64,000 bases of DNA from the NCBI RefSeq assembly GCF_014197135.1, contig NZ_JACIFA010000010.1, positions 1-64,000 of the forward strand, read 5' to 3'. This DNA comes from Sphingomonas zeae (GTDB lineage Bacteria > Pseudomonadota > Alphaproteobacteria > Sphingomonadales > Sphingomonadaceae). Both the position numbers and the translations under genes were made by a program. The notes under the pieces were generated by a model. It saw only the letters and a program-made list of their open reading frames with translations, made no database searches and was not told where the DNA came from. Positions 24,914 to 34,582 of the stretch are shown here, one piece after another. The number at the start of each line of letters is the position of its first letter. Positions within the stretch are counted from its first letter, which is position 1.

Positions 24914-26161
24914 TCAGCAGGCCTCTGGCACCGGGGAATAGGACGGGTAGTCAATATAACCCTCGGCGCCCCCACCATAGAAAGTGCTGCGGTCGGCAGC
25001 GCTGAGCGGCCAGCCATTGCGCAGGCGCGCCACCAGGTCGGGGTTCGAGATGAACGGCTGCACAAAAGCCGCGAGATCGATGAGGCCATCAGCGATCAAG
25101 CTCTCTGCGCGATCTGCAGTTAGGCCGCCCGCCAGAATGAGGGCGGTGTCGGGCAGCTTGCCACGAATGACCTTCAGGAGGGCAAGGAAGCTGTTGCCGG
25201 TATCGTCGCCGGTCCCCTCGCCCATCTTGAAGCCGCCCTGATCCATGATGTGGACATAGGCAATGCCTCGCTCTCCCAGAGCCTGAGCGAGGGTCGAGTA
25301 GGTTTCGTCGATCTCGGGATAGAGCGGCATGTCGAACAGCTGGCCGTAGGGCGAGAGACGGATACCGACCCGTTCGCGTCCGATCCTGGCGATTACCGCA
25401 TCGACCACTTCCAGCGTAAAGCGGAGCCGGCTTTCGAGCGTCTCCGGACCATAGGCATCCGTCCGGTCGTTCACGAGCGGGTTCATGAACTGCTCAAACA
25501 GGTAGCCGTTCGCACCGTGGATTTCGACGCCGTCAAAGCCCGCTTCAACGGCGTTCGCCGCTGCCTGCACGAAGTCCTCAACTACGCGGGAGATTTCGTC
25601 GGTGGCAAGCTGACGCGGCGCTGTGGTTGGGATGAGATCGGGCTTGCCGTCCTCGTCGAAGCCGTAGGCAAGCGCGCCGGCAGCGATCTTGGAGCTCGCG
25701 CTGACGGGATCCTTCCCCTCATCCTGGATGCTCGGATGGGAAACGCGTCCGACATGCCAGATTTGGGCGAACATCGCTCCTCCATTGGCGCGGACGGATT
25801 CCGTCGTCAGCCGCCAACCGGCGATCTGCTCCGCTGTGAAGATACCGGGGTTGAAGAGATAGCCCTGGCCCTCCCGCGAAATCGGCGTGCCTTCGCTGAC
25901 GATCAGGCCCGCACTGGCGCGCTGGGCATAATAGAGCGCGACCCGTTCACTCGCGACGTCGCCGGGTGCACGTGCGCGTGTGAGGGGCGCCATTACGATG
26001 CGATTGGCGAGGGTGCGCGAGCCTAAACGGAATGGTTCAAATAATTTGGTTACGAGAACACTTCCAATGTTTGAGTTGGACAGGGATGTTCTGGAGATAA
26101 TAGGCCGTGCAATCGCAGATAAGTTGGCGATTTCGCGTCTCATTGAGGACATAGGGGCCAC
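24914..26161 (-). CDS. Old Yellow Enzyme family alkene reductase
   Basis: An NADH:flavin oxidoreductase (NemA/OYE type) that reduces activated C=C bonds or nitro groups with FMN. Family marks: LFEPFRLGSRTLANRIVMAPLTR near the N-terminus, the substrate-binding pair in GVEIHGANGYLFEQFMNP (His and Asn), then RVGIRLSPYG and a C-terminal phosphate-binding ILAGGLTADRAESLI. Residues 1-about 37 before LFEPF are not OYE-like and no good ATG lies closer, so the start may be mis-set or non-standard. It faces the ssb terminator. It is cargo, perhaps for xenobiotic or electrophile detoxification. Confidence 0.9.
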   Translation of the reverse strand: MAPMSSMRREIANLSAIARPIISRTSLSNSNIGSVLVTKLFEPFRLGSRTLANRIVMAPLTRARAPGDVASERVALYYAQRASAGLIVSEGTPISREGQGYLFNPGIFTAEQIAGWRLTTESVRANGGAMFAQIWHVGRVSHPSIQDEGKDPVSASSKIAAGALAYGFDEDGKPDLIPTTAPRQLATDEISRVVEDFVQAAANAVEAGFDGVEIHGANGYLFEQFMNPLVNDRTDAYGPETLESRLRFTLEVVDAVIARIGRERVGIRLSPYGQLFDMPLYPEIDETYSTLAQALGERGIAYVHIMDQGGFKMGEGTGDDTGNSFLALLKVIRGKLPDTALILAGGLTADRAESLIADGLIDLAAFVQPFISNPDLVARLRNGWPLSAADRSTFYGGGAEGYIDYPSYSPVPEAC

Positions 26162-26571
26162 AATTCGTTCGACGTTTGTCCGCCGAATCGAGCTTCGGCG
26201 TCTAGCGATCTCGCAACAATGTGCCTAAGGCGGCCATAGGGGCGAGTTCGAGCCGAGCCCAGCTACCGATGGTCCGCTATTTCGGTATTCTCAGAGCCGC
26301 TGTCGTTCTTGGGGCCCGTCGCCAGGGATTTTTTGCTACGTCGGGTTTGAAGCAAATTCGGGTCGATAGAGGACGCTACGACCGCGAGGCGTAATGCCCG
26401 TTTTGCTTCTAACAACTGGCTATTCAGGAAGCTGCCGTCGGCTCAGGCGCCTAGGCGGTGACCTTTGTTGGCGGAAGACCACTAATGACTGGCCAACGCG
26501 AGTGCTACGTTCTTGACGATTGAATAATATTGCGTTTGCGGCCATCAAGTTACGTCTATCGGGGGCGCGGC
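26162..26571. other. intergenic boundary, no gene recognised
   Basis: About 410 bases between the divergent OYE and nuclease genes. It must hold both promoters. I see no frame with a credible start, no clear repeat and no operator that I can name. It marks the left edge of the nuclease-ATPase pair. Confidence 0.5.
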
Positions 26572-27639
26572 ATGGTTTTAGCAACAGATCTGGTCAGCAA
26601 GCCTTTACGTGAGAAGGGGGCGACGGGAGGTCGATACGATTTTCAGACCATGTGGGGACTCGCGTTGCTATTCCAGCAGCACGGGACCAATGATGACTAT
26701 GCGATCGTCTTCGAGTTCCACGATGATATCGCGTTGCTCGATAGCGCAACCAATCCCACAAACGTACGCTTCTATCAGGTCAAATCCAAGGACACCAACG
26801 GCGGTTGGACGCTAACTGCCCTACTCAAGCGAGAGAAAGTCAAGACCGAAGAAGGTACGAAGGAGAAGCCCTCTTTCGTCGACAAAATGTTCGACAATGT
26901 CGACAAGTTTTCGAGCGCTGTCCTTTCTGCCGATTTTGTTTCGAACCAGCTTTGCGGGTTCAACGCTGGCAAGACTTCCTTTCGCCTGAGCGCATGCGAG
27001 CCTAGTCATTTCAAGAAAATCGTCGGGTCGATCCAAGAGGCTTATCCCAGTGCGACTGAGGCACAGATCGGGCTGCTCGGATTTCAACGCACCGATCTAA
27101 GTCTTGGGGACGTGGCCTCTCACACAAAGGGCAAGCTTCAGACCTTCATCGCGGAACAGCTTGGTACAGTCTGGTTCAGTCCCGAGGCTGTCTATCAGGC
27201 GATCGCCGATGAATGTCGCAGGAAGGCAAATTTCTCTGGCGAAACCACCTCTCTCCAGCAGGCGATCAAGGAAAAGGGGCTGACCAAGGCCAATGTTCAG
27301 GAATGGTTGGATGCCATCCAGAGCAACAGCCGGTCCCCGGATTGGGGAACGATTGCGCCGAGCCTAACATATCCCTTCGCGGATCAGCTTCGCATCAGCC
27401 AGGAATATGCGGTTTATCGTGCTGCCGCGCTGAACTCAGCTGACCGCGCGGTTCAGCGCATCCGCATGAGGATCGCAGAAGCATTGCCGAGCGTCATTGA
27501 GGACACGACGCTTAGTCTCGTCGATATGGTCGAGAAGCTCTACCTTCATGCTGAAGAGGTAGGGAAGAAGTACCTTTCACCATTTAGTCCCTTAAGGCTG
27601 AAGGCGATGATAATATATGAGATATACGCACATCATTAA
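26572..27639 (+). CDS. DUF4297 (Cap4-type) dsDNA endonuclease, LmuA-like
   Basis: A 355-residue protein. The first about 200 residues match the DUF4297/Cap4 nuclease family: KGATGGRYDFQTMWGLALLF (about 15-34), DYAIVFEFHDDIALLD (about 42-57) and the PD-(D/E)xK-type Q-x-K in RFYQVKSK (Q69, K71). The C-terminal half is a helical domain of unknown type, as in effectors of ABC-three-component/Lamassu systems. The ATG is used; an in-frame TTG 14 codons earlier is unlikely. An SMC/Rad50-like ATPase follows after 47 bases. Inferred role: DNA degradation once the ATPase senses phage or plasmid DNA. Confidence 0.85.
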   Translation: MVLATDLVSKPLREKGATGGRYDFQTMWGLALLFQQHGTNDDYAIVFEFHDDIALLDSATNPTNVRFYQVKSKDTNGGWTLTALLKREKVKTEEGTKEKPSFVDKMFDNVDKFSSAVLSADFVSNQLCGFNAGKTSFRLSACEPSHFKKIVGSIQEAYPSATEAQIGLLGFQRTDLSLGDVASHTKGKLQTFIAEQLGTVWFSPEAVYQAIADECRRKANFSGETTSLQQAIKEKGLTKANVQEWLDAIQSNSRSPDWGTIAPSLTYPFADQLRISQEYAVYRAAALNSADRAVQRIRMRIAEALPSVIEDTTLSLVDMVEKLYLHAEEVGKKYLSPFSPLRLKAMIIYEIYAHH

Positions 27640-27686
27640 AGCCGAGCAATACAAGCGATTAGTTAGAAGTCTCAGAAAGAAGTCTC

Positions 27687-29396
27687 ATGAAAAACTTGAA
27701 GTTGCGAAGGCTTCTTCTCCTCTCTCGCCTCGAAGGGAAGGCGAGGCAGGAGAAATTTGACGAAAGCACGACGGTAGTGTTCGGAGAGAACGACACCGGA
27801 AAATCGCATCTCATCAAATCCATCTACGGTGCCTTTGGCGCAGATGCCTCGGTTATGAACGAGAAATGGACTAAGGCATCCGTCGCCACGATGCTCGAAT
27901 TTTCCGTGGACGGCGCAATCCACTCGATCCTTCGTTTCGACAATCAGTTCGCCTTGTTCGATGCTGCAAATAATCTACTCTGGACCGGAACCTCACTAGT
28001 GAAGGAGGTCGGCCCAAAGGTCGCCGAACTACTCGACTTCACCATTCAACTAACCACCAAATCTAGCGATCTCGTGGTTCCGCCGCCACAATTCTGCTTT
28101 CTCCCCTTCTATCAAGACCAAGACCGGGGCTGGGATGACAGCTGGAGCTCGTTCAAGAGTCTCGCCATGATTCCCAATTTCAAGAAGAGCATCCTCGATT
28201 ATCACACTGGGATACGTCCTAGGGAATATTACAGCGCCCAAGCGCAACGCGCGGATGCGCAGCGCGAGCAGAACGAGCTCAAGGCCGAGCGCCGCGCACT
28301 CGACCGCGCGAGCGCGCGGCTCCGGAACGGGCGGTCGCCGGTGACTGCAACCTTCTCGCCGGAGTTATTCGGGGATCAGATCGAACAGTTACTGGCTGAG
28401 TTGAACGAGCTTCGCGCAATCTACGAGGGGGTGAAGCACAAGATATCTGAACTTCAATCTCGACGCGCTGTGCTAGTCGAGGAAATCGAGATTGCTCGCA
28501 CCGCGTTGGCGGAGCTCGATGCGGATGTGAAATTTACCCAGAACCTGTCGGAGGCGCAGGTTATATGCCCCACCTGTAATACCGTGCATGAGAATGATTT
28601 TGCGAACCGCTTTAGCCTCATTAGCGATGCGGATGCGTGCAGGGGGTTCCTTGCGCGCGCGCGACACTCTTTGGCAGAGGTCGAGGCCGATGTGGCACGC
28701 CAAATGCAGTCGCTACATTCATATAACGACCGGATAGGGCGGATCGACGCCCTGCTCGAGGAAAAGCGGGGCGAGGTGAAGCTCCGTGACATGCTCAAGC
28801 ACGAGAGCGAGCGCATCGTCGACGCCACAATCGCGGCCGAGCGCGCCGTGATCGACGGGGGTATCGTTGAATGGCAGGTCAAGGAGGAGGAGGCTCTCAA
28901 GCTGATGAAGGCGCATAGCAGCGCCAAGCGCAAGGCAGAGATCGTAGCCTTCTACACCAAGAAGCTTAGCGCCTTCGCAGTAGAGCTCGGCGTGACGTTC
29001 GGAGCCGCTGCTAAGAAAAGCGTCTCACCCAAGATAAACGAGACCGGTAGCTACGGAGCGAGAGCTATTCTGGCCTATCATTTCGCCTTGCTACATACGA
29101 TCCGCGAGTTCACCACGTCCTGCCTGTGTCCGATCATCCTAGATACTCCGCTTCAGCAGGACCAGGACGATACGAATGCCGCCGCGATCATTGGTTTTGC
29201 CCTCAAGAACAGGCCGCGCGACATGCAACTGGTCCTTGGCACCGTCTCGCTGCATGGCGCCGAGTATGGCGGGCACTTCATCAACCCGAAGGTGAAAGAG
29301 TCGTTGCTTCAGGCCGACCAGTTCGACACGGTCAACGCCTATATGCGCCCCTTCATCAATAAGATGCTTGGGCAGGACCAGGGAGAGCTTATCTAG
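27687..29396 (+). CDS. Rad50/SMC-like ATPase with zinc hook, LmuB-like
   Basis: A 569-residue ATPase. Walker A is GENDTGKS (33-40). Two coiled-coil arms (about 185-290 and 325-420) flank a zinc-hook-type CPTC at 294-297 in VICPTCNTVHEND. A signature-like GSYGARAILAYHF lies at about 454-466, and Walker B is CPIILDTPLQQ (about 481-491). This is the architecture of a short Rad50-like sensor, fitting LmuB of Lamassu or the ATPase of ABC-three-component systems. It is in one operon with the DUF4297 nuclease. The usual small middle component (LmuC) is absent from the 47-base gap and downstream. Confidence 0.87.
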   Translation: MKNLKLRRLLLLSRLEGKARQEKFDESTTVVFGENDTGKSHLIKSIYGAFGADASVMNEKWTKASVATMLEFSVDGAIHSILRFDNQFALFDAANNLLWTGTSLVKEVGPKVAELLDFTIQLTTKSSDLVVPPPQFCFLPFYQDQDRGWDDSWSSFKSLAMIPNFKKSILDYHTGIRPREYYSAQAQRADAQREQNELKAERRALDRASARLRNGRSPVTATFSPELFGDQIEQLLAELNELRAIYEGVKHKISELQSRRAVLVEEIEIARTALAELDADVKFTQNLSEAQVICPTCNTVHENDFANRFSLISDADACRGFLARARHSLAEVEADVARQMQSLHSYNDRIGRIDALLEEKRGEVKLRDMLKHESERIVDATIAAERAVIDGGIVEWQVKEEEALKLMKAHSSAKRKAEIVAFYTKKLSAFAVELGVTFGAAAKKSVSPKINETGSYGARAILAYHFALLHTIREFTTSCLCPIILDTPLQQDQDDTNAAAIIGFALKNRPRDMQLVLGTVSLHGAEYGGHFINPKVKESLLQADQFDTVNAYMRPFINKMLGQDQGELI

Positions 29397-29546
29397 CCGT
29401 CGGTTTTCGACCCGGATCACTGCTCAAAACAGGCAATTAGGGGCTGGTTTAACAGTGCCTTCTCTCCAAACCGGACGGCCGCCCAACGGCCCGTATCAGT
29501 CAGGCGAAGTTGGCCGTTCTGCAAAGCTGGAATTTCCGCTCTGGCT

Positions 29547-29568
29547 GTAACCGTCCGATTGTTACCGC
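29547..29568 (+). repeat. IS66 terminal inverted repeat, left
   Basis: GTAACCGTCCGATTG, then TTACCGC. It differs from the right end only at the three bases after GATTG. Confidence 0.95.
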
Positions 29569-29858
29569 GGTGTTTGGGCCTTGAAGCGAGTGACGAGTTC
29601 GGGATCGTCAAGGAAGTCATCGAGGAAGCTGTGCCAGGTCTGGGTGGTGCGGCGTGCTTCTCGAAGCATATCTGACAGTTCGTCGACGCCATCGTCGGTG
29701 AGTGCCGTAATGGTCTCATCCGGGCCAGTGTAAACGCTGATGATGCTGCCGTATGTCAGATTGTCATCGTTCCAGACGATGGCTTTCAACAGCTCCACGT
29801 CCTCACCAAGCATTTTGGCAGCATAGTCCAGCGTGCGCACGTGAGTGATCGTGGCCAT
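29562..29858 (-). CDS. IS66 accessory protein of unknown function
   Basis: A 98-residue acidic protein whose ATG overlaps the tnpC stop (ATGA), so it is translated with the transposase. It opens ATITHVRTLDYAAKMLGED and ends near the left terminal repeat. Similar small fourth frames occur in some IS66 elements. They are not required by the IS66 types that lack them. It may tune transposition. Confidence 0.75.
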   Translation of the reverse strand: MATITHVRTLDYAAKMLGEDVELLKAIVWNDDNLTYGSIISVYTGPDETITALTDDGVDELSDMLREARRTTQTWHSFLDDFLDDPELVTRFKAQTPR

Positions 29859-31468
29859 CAGGCTACCTCTGCCAATGGTACCAAGGGCTTCCATTTCCAA
29901 GGCAACAATTCGTCGATCCGGTTGATCTTGTGATCGTGGATACGGCCGAGCACGTCGGCTAGATAAGCCTGCGGGTCCAGACCGTTCATCTTGGCACTTT
30001 CAATAAGCGTCATGGCCCGTGCCACGGTTTCAGCGCCTGCTTCGGAGCCGGCGAAGAGCCAGTTGCGTCTTCCCAGACCAATAGGTCTCACGGCTCGCTC
30101 AGCGGCATTGTTATCGATGGCGACGCGCCCGTCTTCGATGAACAATGAGAAGGCATGCCAGCGACCCAAGCCATAACGAATGGCGCTGGCCAGATCGCCC
30201 TTGACGGGGATGCGGGTGAGTTGCTGCTCGGCCCAGGCGCGCAACGCCTCGAGTTTGGGTTTGCTATGCTCCTGGCGGACGGCACGCCGAACATCCGCGG
30301 GCTTCCCGGCGATTTCACGCTCGATGTCGTATAGCTGGCCGATGCGATCGAGGGCTTCTCGCGCTATCGGTGATTTGTTCGCTTTCCAGATGTCATGGAA
30401 GTCACGCCGCCAATGGGCAAAGCAGGCAGCTTCCAGGAAGCGCGGTTCGCCGTCTGCGCCGGGCTCATAGAGCTTCGCATATCCCTTGTAGGCGTCGGCC
30501 TGGAGAATGCCGCTCGCATTGCAAAGGTGGTTTTGCACGTGCTCCGCCTTCCAGTTGGGAGCAAAGCGATAGACCACACCCGGCGGTGCCGCCCCGTTCC
30601 ACGGGCGCTGATCGCAGACATAGCCCCAGATCCTGCCTTGCTTCACGCCCTTACCGAGCCCCTTGGCCCGCCGTGTGTGATCCAGCACCTGGATCGGTGT
30701 ATCATCGGCGTGGATGACGATGCTGGCCAGGACCGATGCCTCAATACGCTCGATCAGGGGCTGCAGGGTTCGCATCGCTTTGCCGCACCAGTCAGCCAGC
30801 GTGCTGCGGGGAATGTCAGCGCCCATGCGGGTAAGGATTTCATTCTGCCGGTACAGCGGCAAGTGATCGTCGAACTTTGAGACGAGCACGTAGGCAAGCA
30901 GGCTGCTTCCGGCCATGCTGCCGGGGATTGGGCGGCTCGGAGCCGGCACCTGCACCATTTTCTCACAGCAGCGGCAGGACTTTTTCGGCCGCGCTACCTC
31001 GATCACCTTCAGTTTGGCGGTAATCATTTCGATGATTTCGCTCACGTCCTCGCCGACGAGGCGTAACTCGCCCCCGCAATCGGGACAAGCGCTGCCCGGG
31101 TCGAGTTCTTTTCGCTCGCGCGGCGTGTCGGACGCAACGCGCGGACGCCGGGCCATGGCCCGTGCGCTGTCTACATGCGCAGTGGCTTCATCCTCTTCGA
31201 CATCGCTCGGCAAAGCGACGGTTTGTGCCACAGCGACCAGAATGTCCTCCAGGGCCAGTTCCAGCTGCTCGATCTCGCGTTCGATCTTTTCCGAGGACTT
31301 GCCGAAGGCCTGTTTCTTCAGTTTGACAATGCGCAGACGCAGGGCCTGAACCACCAGATCATGTGCACGGACCGTTGCCGCCAGCTTCGCGTTTTCCGCC
31401 TGCAAGTCGGCGATTATCGCCTTCAGCAAAGCTGGGTCTTCGGGAAGGTTTTGCGCCGCGCTCAGCAT
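29858..31468 (-). CDS. tnpC: IS66 transposase TnpC (DDE)
   Basis: A 536-residue IS66 transposase. A leucine-rich N-terminal coiled coil (about 10-60), a zinc-binding domain with CPDCGGEL and CRCCEKM, and the RNase H-like DDE core: [23 protein letters not shown] and the Glu in [13 protein letters not shown]. The start is the ATG after AGGA; the frame runs further upstream but overlaps tnpB. No stop or frameshift interrupts it, so the element may still be active. Confidence 0.96.
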   Translation of the reverse strand: MLSAAQNLPEDPALLKAIIADLQAENAKLAATVRAHDLVVQALRLRIVKLKKQAFGKSSEKIEREIEQLELALEDILVAVAQTVALPSDVEEDEATAHVDSARAMARRPRVASDTPRERKELDPGSACPDCGGELRLVGEDVSEIIEMITAKLKVIEVARPKKSCRCCEKMVQVPAPSRPIPGSMAGSSLLAYVLVSKFDDHLPLYRQNEILTRMGADIPRSTLADWCGKAMRTLQPLIERIEASVLASIVIHADDTPIQVLDHTRRAKGLGKGVKQGRIWGYVCDQRPWNGAAPPGVVYRFAPNWKAEHVQNHLCNASGILQADAYKGYAKLYEPGADGEPRFLEAACFAHWRRDFHDIWKANKSPIAREALDRIGQLYDIEREIAGKPADVRRAVRQEHSKPKLEALRAWAEQQLTRIPVKGDLASAIRYGLGRWHAFSLFIEDGRVAIDNNAAERAVRPIGLGRRNWLFAGSEAGAETVARAMTLIESAKMNGLDPQAYLADVLGRIHDHKINRIDELLPWKWKPLVPLAEVA

Positions 31469-31530
31469 GATCCTGCTTACCAGCCAGGGGCAGGAATATC
31501 CATGAAAACAGGTAGATTCAGGAACAAAAG

Positions 31531-31878
31531 TCAGCCCACGTGAGCAGGCGGCGCGGCCCAATTTGGACGCCTCCAGTCGATGCCTTCCCAAAGCATCGCA
31601 AGCTGGGCCGAGGTCAGCCGCGCCGTCCCATCCGCCGCAGAGGGCCAAGGAAAACGGCCACGCTGCAAGACCTTGTAGTACAGGCAAAATCCTTGCCCAT
31701 CCCAGTACAGCAGCTTCACCCTGTCGCCGCGACGTCCTCGAAAAGCGAACACCGCGCCGCTTGTCGGTTTCTGTCGCAGCACCGTCTGGGCCAGCTGGCC
31801 AAGGCCAGAGATGCCTTTGCGCATATCAGTGACGCCGCAGGCCAGATAAACTCGCACGCCAGTTCCCGGGCCGATCAC
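31531..31878 (-). CDS. tnpB: IS66 protein TnpB (Orf2)
   Basis: A 115-residue IS66 Orf2-family protein with the family blocks [36 protein letters not shown] and [17 protein letters not shown]. It starts with a GTG whose last bases form the tnpA stop (GTGA), so translation is coupled. The longer frame upstream of the GTG lies inside tnpA and is not used. It is needed for IS66 transposition by an unknown mechanism. Confidence 0.95.
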   Translation of the reverse strand: MIGPGTGVRVYLACGVTDMRKGISGLGQLAQTVLRQKPTSGAVFAFRGRRGDRVKLLYWDGQGFCLYYKVLQRGRFPWPSAADGTARLTSAQLAMLWEGIDWRRPNWAAPPAHVG

Positions 31879-32249
31879 GCCGCCTCCACGCAGCGGATGA
31901 GCTGGGTCAAGGCGATGGCCTCGATGTCGCTTCCAAAGCGCAAAGTCCGGCCTTGCGTCAGGCGCAACTCCACCATGCACGTCCCGCCTGGGCTTGTGCT
32001 GCGGGCAACGTCAGGGCTCTGAGCGGCAGGCATCTCCACAGGCAGAAAGACTGGCTCCGGTGGGGCCAGCAAGAACCCGCGCTTCTTCAAATCATGTCGC
32101 CAAGTGTAAATCTGCTGCCGGGTTACATCGTGGCGCCGGGCTACCTCTGCCAGCGTCGCGCCATTGACGCCGACGGATCCGATGATCTCCAGCCTCTGCT
32201 GGTCCGTCCACCGGCGCCGTCGTTCCTGACCCAGTATTTCCGCCCTCAT
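31875..32249 (-). CDS. tnpA: IS66 protein TnpA (HTH)
   Basis: A 124-residue first protein of the IS66 operon with a transposase_8-like helix-turn-helix (WTDQQRLEIIGSVG; ATLAEVARRHDVTRQQIYTWRHDLK). It probably binds the element's ends. The promoter should lie in the 78 bases between its start and the right terminal repeat. Confidence 0.95.
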   Translation of the reverse strand: MRAEILGQERRRRWTDQQRLEIIGSVGVNGATLAEVARRHDVTRQQIYTWRHDLKKRGFLLAPPEPVFLPVEMPAAQSPDVARSTSPGGTCMVELRLTQGRTLRFGSDIEAIALTQLIRCVEAA

Positions 32250-32326
32250 CGCAATCCCCGATCAAGAGACGTCGTTAGCGACGTCGCTATGACCGTCTCT
32301 TAAGAAATTATCGCTCCATTAGGCAG

Positions 32327-32348
32327 GCGGTCCCAATCGGACGGTTAC
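32327..32348 (-). repeat. IS66 terminal inverted repeat, right
   Basis: Read inward on the minus strand: GTAACCGTCCGATTG, then GGACCGC. It is followed outside by the CTCTGGCT duplication. Confidence 0.95.
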
Positions 32349-32427
32349 CTCTGGCTGGAAGCTGCCGCATTATATCCGGCCGTCATGCGACCTATTCTGG
32401 TCGGAACAAGTATAGACTGCCTCGCAA

Positions 32428-33324
32428 TCAAACGGACAACCGCTCGCGCATATAGTCCACGAAGAGACGTACCTTCGATGGAAGCAGCTTCGCCGAGGGA
32501 TAGACTGCTACGATCACCATCGGTTCTGGTTTAGCATCAGCAATCGACACAGGCAGCAGCTTGCCCGAAGCGAGATCCTCCCGGACGTCCCATTCCGACA
32601 GTAGCGCAATGCCAGCCCCCTCTACGCAGGCCTGATGAATGGCATCGATGCTGTGGGTCGAGAGGCGTCCACCAATCTTCTGTCGGACAGTTCGATCGCC
32701 TGCCCGGAACGTCCAATAGGTTGTTGATCCGTCAGGCAGGCACTCATGAAGCGCAAGCTCTGTCAGGCTTTGCGGCGTGCCTGCCGCTGCCAAATAGGAA
32801 GGCGCTGCATAGAGGCCCCGTGGATTGTCTGCCAACCGACGCGCAATGAGGTTACTGTCGCGCAATCGCGATGTAACGCGGATCGACAAGTCCAGCCCTT
32901 GCGCAACGAGATCAAGGACATCGTCCGACAGGACGAGATTGACTTCAAGCTTGGGATGCAATTTCAGAAAGTCGATCAGTGCTGGCGTCACCACCTTGCG
33001 ACCAAATGCCAGCGAGGCGGTGACGCGCAGGGTGCCGGTGACCAGCCCGCCTTCAACCCCCAGCGCAGCACGAGCCTCATCATGCGCATCGATCATGGTA
33101 CGGGCATGGGGGAGGAAACGCTCCCCTTCGTCAGTCAGCGTCAGTGCGCGCGTCGTCCGATGGAACAGTCTGATACCCATATCCTGTTCCAGCGCCGCGA
33201 TACGACGCGATGCCTGCAATGCACTCGTACCGTTACGCCGTGCTGCGCCGGCAAGGCTGCCTGCTTCGGTCGCGGCAACGAACATGGCGATATCCGATAG
33301 GTTCATTGCATCAGAATCTGACAT
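32428..33324 (-). CDS. LysR-family transcriptional regulator
   Basis: A 298-residue LysR regulator: winged HTH at about 8-65 (MFVAATEAGSLAGAARRNGTSALQASRRIAALEQ split over two helices; IRLFHRTTRALTLTDEGERF) and a periplasmic-binding-like ligand domain to the end. It is divergent from the MFS transporter with 82 bases between them, the standard layout for a LysR protein that controls its neighbour and itself. The IS66 element ends 79 bases beyond its 3' end. The ligand is unknown. Confidence 0.95.
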   Translation of the reverse strand: MSDSDAMNLSDIAMFVAATEAGSLAGAARRNGTSALQASRRIAALEQDMGIRLFHRTTRALTLTDEGERFLPHARTMIDAHDEARAALGVEGGLVTGTLRVTASLAFGRKVVTPALIDFLKLHPKLEVNLVLSDDVLDLVAQGLDLSIRVTSRLRDSNLIARRLADNPRGLYAAPSYLAAAGTPQSLTELALHECLPDGSTTYWTFRAGDRTVRQKIGGRLSTHSIDAIHQACVEGAGIALLSEWDVREDLASGKLLPVSIADAKPEPMVIVAVYPSAKLLPSKVRLFVDYMRERLSV

Positions 33325-33406
33325 GCCGGATTGTCATGGCTCGGTACTACACCAAGAAGTGACATGCCGCCATATCCGCCCGGACATCATTTCTGGATGA
33401 GCGAAC

Positions 33407-34582
33407 ATGACAACCATCACCGCCCAAACCGATATGCAAGCCGGGCATTTGAGCCGGCCATTGCTCTTTACGCTGACGCTAGCGACTGGGCTTGCAATCG
33501 CAAATATCTATTACAACCAGCCAACCCTTGCGCTCATGGCGCAGTCGCTGGACGAAAGAACAACCGCCTATGTCCCGGTGGCTACACAGATCGGCTATGC
33601 CGCTGGGCTGTTTTTCATCGTGCCCTTTGGAGATATTGCCAATCGCAAACCTTTGATCGTCGGGCAGTTCCTGCTTCTTGCTGCAGCGCTCATGCTGGTT
33701 GGCACTGCGCCGTCCGCTGGATTTCTGGTCGCAGCTTCGACGCTTCTGGGCCTTGCCGCCAGCGTTGCCCAACAATTGGTGCCGCTGGCCGCGCACCTTT
33801 CCGCGCCGGAGAAGCGCGGCGCGACCGTCGGTACGGTGATGTCCGGCCTGCTGATCGGGATATTGCTCAGCCGTACATTGGCGGGCTTCATCGCGGCGCA
33901 TTGGGGATGGCGCGCGGTGTTCCTTGCCGCTGCTCCCGTCATGCTCTTCACTGGCCTGGCGATGGGCGCTGTGTTGCCTCGACTGCAGAACACGGAGCGA
34001 ATGTCCTATCGCGCGCTGATAGGCTCCATGTTCGATCTGTGGCGCGACCTGCCCGAACTGCGTCGGGCAGCACTGACGCAAGCGGCACTGTTTGGCGCAT
34101 TCTCCGCGTTCTGGACCGTATTGGCTCTGCGCCTGGCTGAGCCGCCCTTCCATATTGGCGCTGCAGGGGCGGGAATGTTTGGCGTCATTGGCGCTGTAGG
34201 CGTGCTGGTGGCGCCGCTCGCAGGCAGGATTGCAGATCGTGACGGCCCCTATCGGGTAATCGCCTTGGGCTCAGCGGTGTCCGTAGTCGGCTGGCTATTG
34301 CTCGGGGCCTGGGGAACATTGGCAGGCATGGTGGTCGGCGTGATCCTGTTGGACTTCGCTGTTCAATCGACGCTCATTTCACACCAGCACATTATCTTCG
34401 CGCTGCGACCAGAGGCACGAGCGCGGATCAACACGCTCTTCATGACGACCATGTTCCTTGGCGCGGCGATCGGATCAGCTATCGGGATGAAAGGCTGGCA
34501 GATGGGAGGCTGGGTCGCCGTGGCAGCCATTGGCGTTCTCTTGAGCCTTGGGGCAATCGTCACGAGGCCCCGGCGCAAATAG
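33407..34582 (+). CDS. MFS efflux transporter
   Basis: A 391-residue major facilitator with about 12 membrane helices. The first helix region LATGLAIANIYYNQPTLALMAQ and the loop GDIANRKPLIVG (motif A-like) fit the DHA1 drug-efflux group. The second half keeps a weaker A motif, GRIADRDGPYR. The closest type is the group of proteins often found divergent from LysR genes in Proteobacteria. The substrate is unknown; organic compounds or sugars are possible. The start ATG is taken without a strong ribosome site. Confidence 0.92.
   Translation: MTTITAQTDMQAGHLSRPLLFTLTLATGLAIANIYYNQPTLALMAQSLDERTTAYVPVATQIGYAAGLFFIVPFGDIANRKPLIVGQFLLLAAALMLVGTAPSAGFLVAASTLLGLAASVAQQLVPLAAHLSAPEKRGATVGTVMSGLLIGILLSRTLAGFIAAHWGWRAVFLAAAPVMLFTGLAMGAVLPRLQNTERMSYRALIGSMFDLWRDLPELRRAALTQAALFGAFSAFWTVLALRLAEPPFHIGAAGAGMFGVIGAVGVLVAPLAGRIADRDGPYRVIALGSAVSVVGWLLLGAWGTLAGMVVGVILLDFAVQSTLISHQHIIFALRPEARARINTLFMTTMFLGAAIGSAIGMKGWQMGGWVAVAAIGVLLSLGAIVTRPRRK

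Larger units (their letters stand above)
29547..32348 (-). mobile_element. intact IS66-family insertion sequence
   Basis: A 2802-bp element. The ends begin GTAACCGTCCGATTG and match over 19 of 22 bases (29547-29568 and 32327-32348). It is flanked by the perfect 8-base direct duplication CTCTGGCT (29539-29546 and 32349-32356), the size IS66 elements make. It contains tnpA, tnpB, tnpC and a fourth overlapping frame, all leftward and apparently intact. It landed between the nuclease-ATPase pair and a LysR gene without visibly breaking a gene. Confidence 0.97.

Noticed and set aside
27617-27760. A 47-codon frame bridging the nuclease and ATPase genes, considered as a remnant of the missing middle component
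   Set aside because: It overlaps both neighbours in other frames, has no ribosome site at normal spacing and no recognisable sequence; its second half is the ATPase gene read out of frame.
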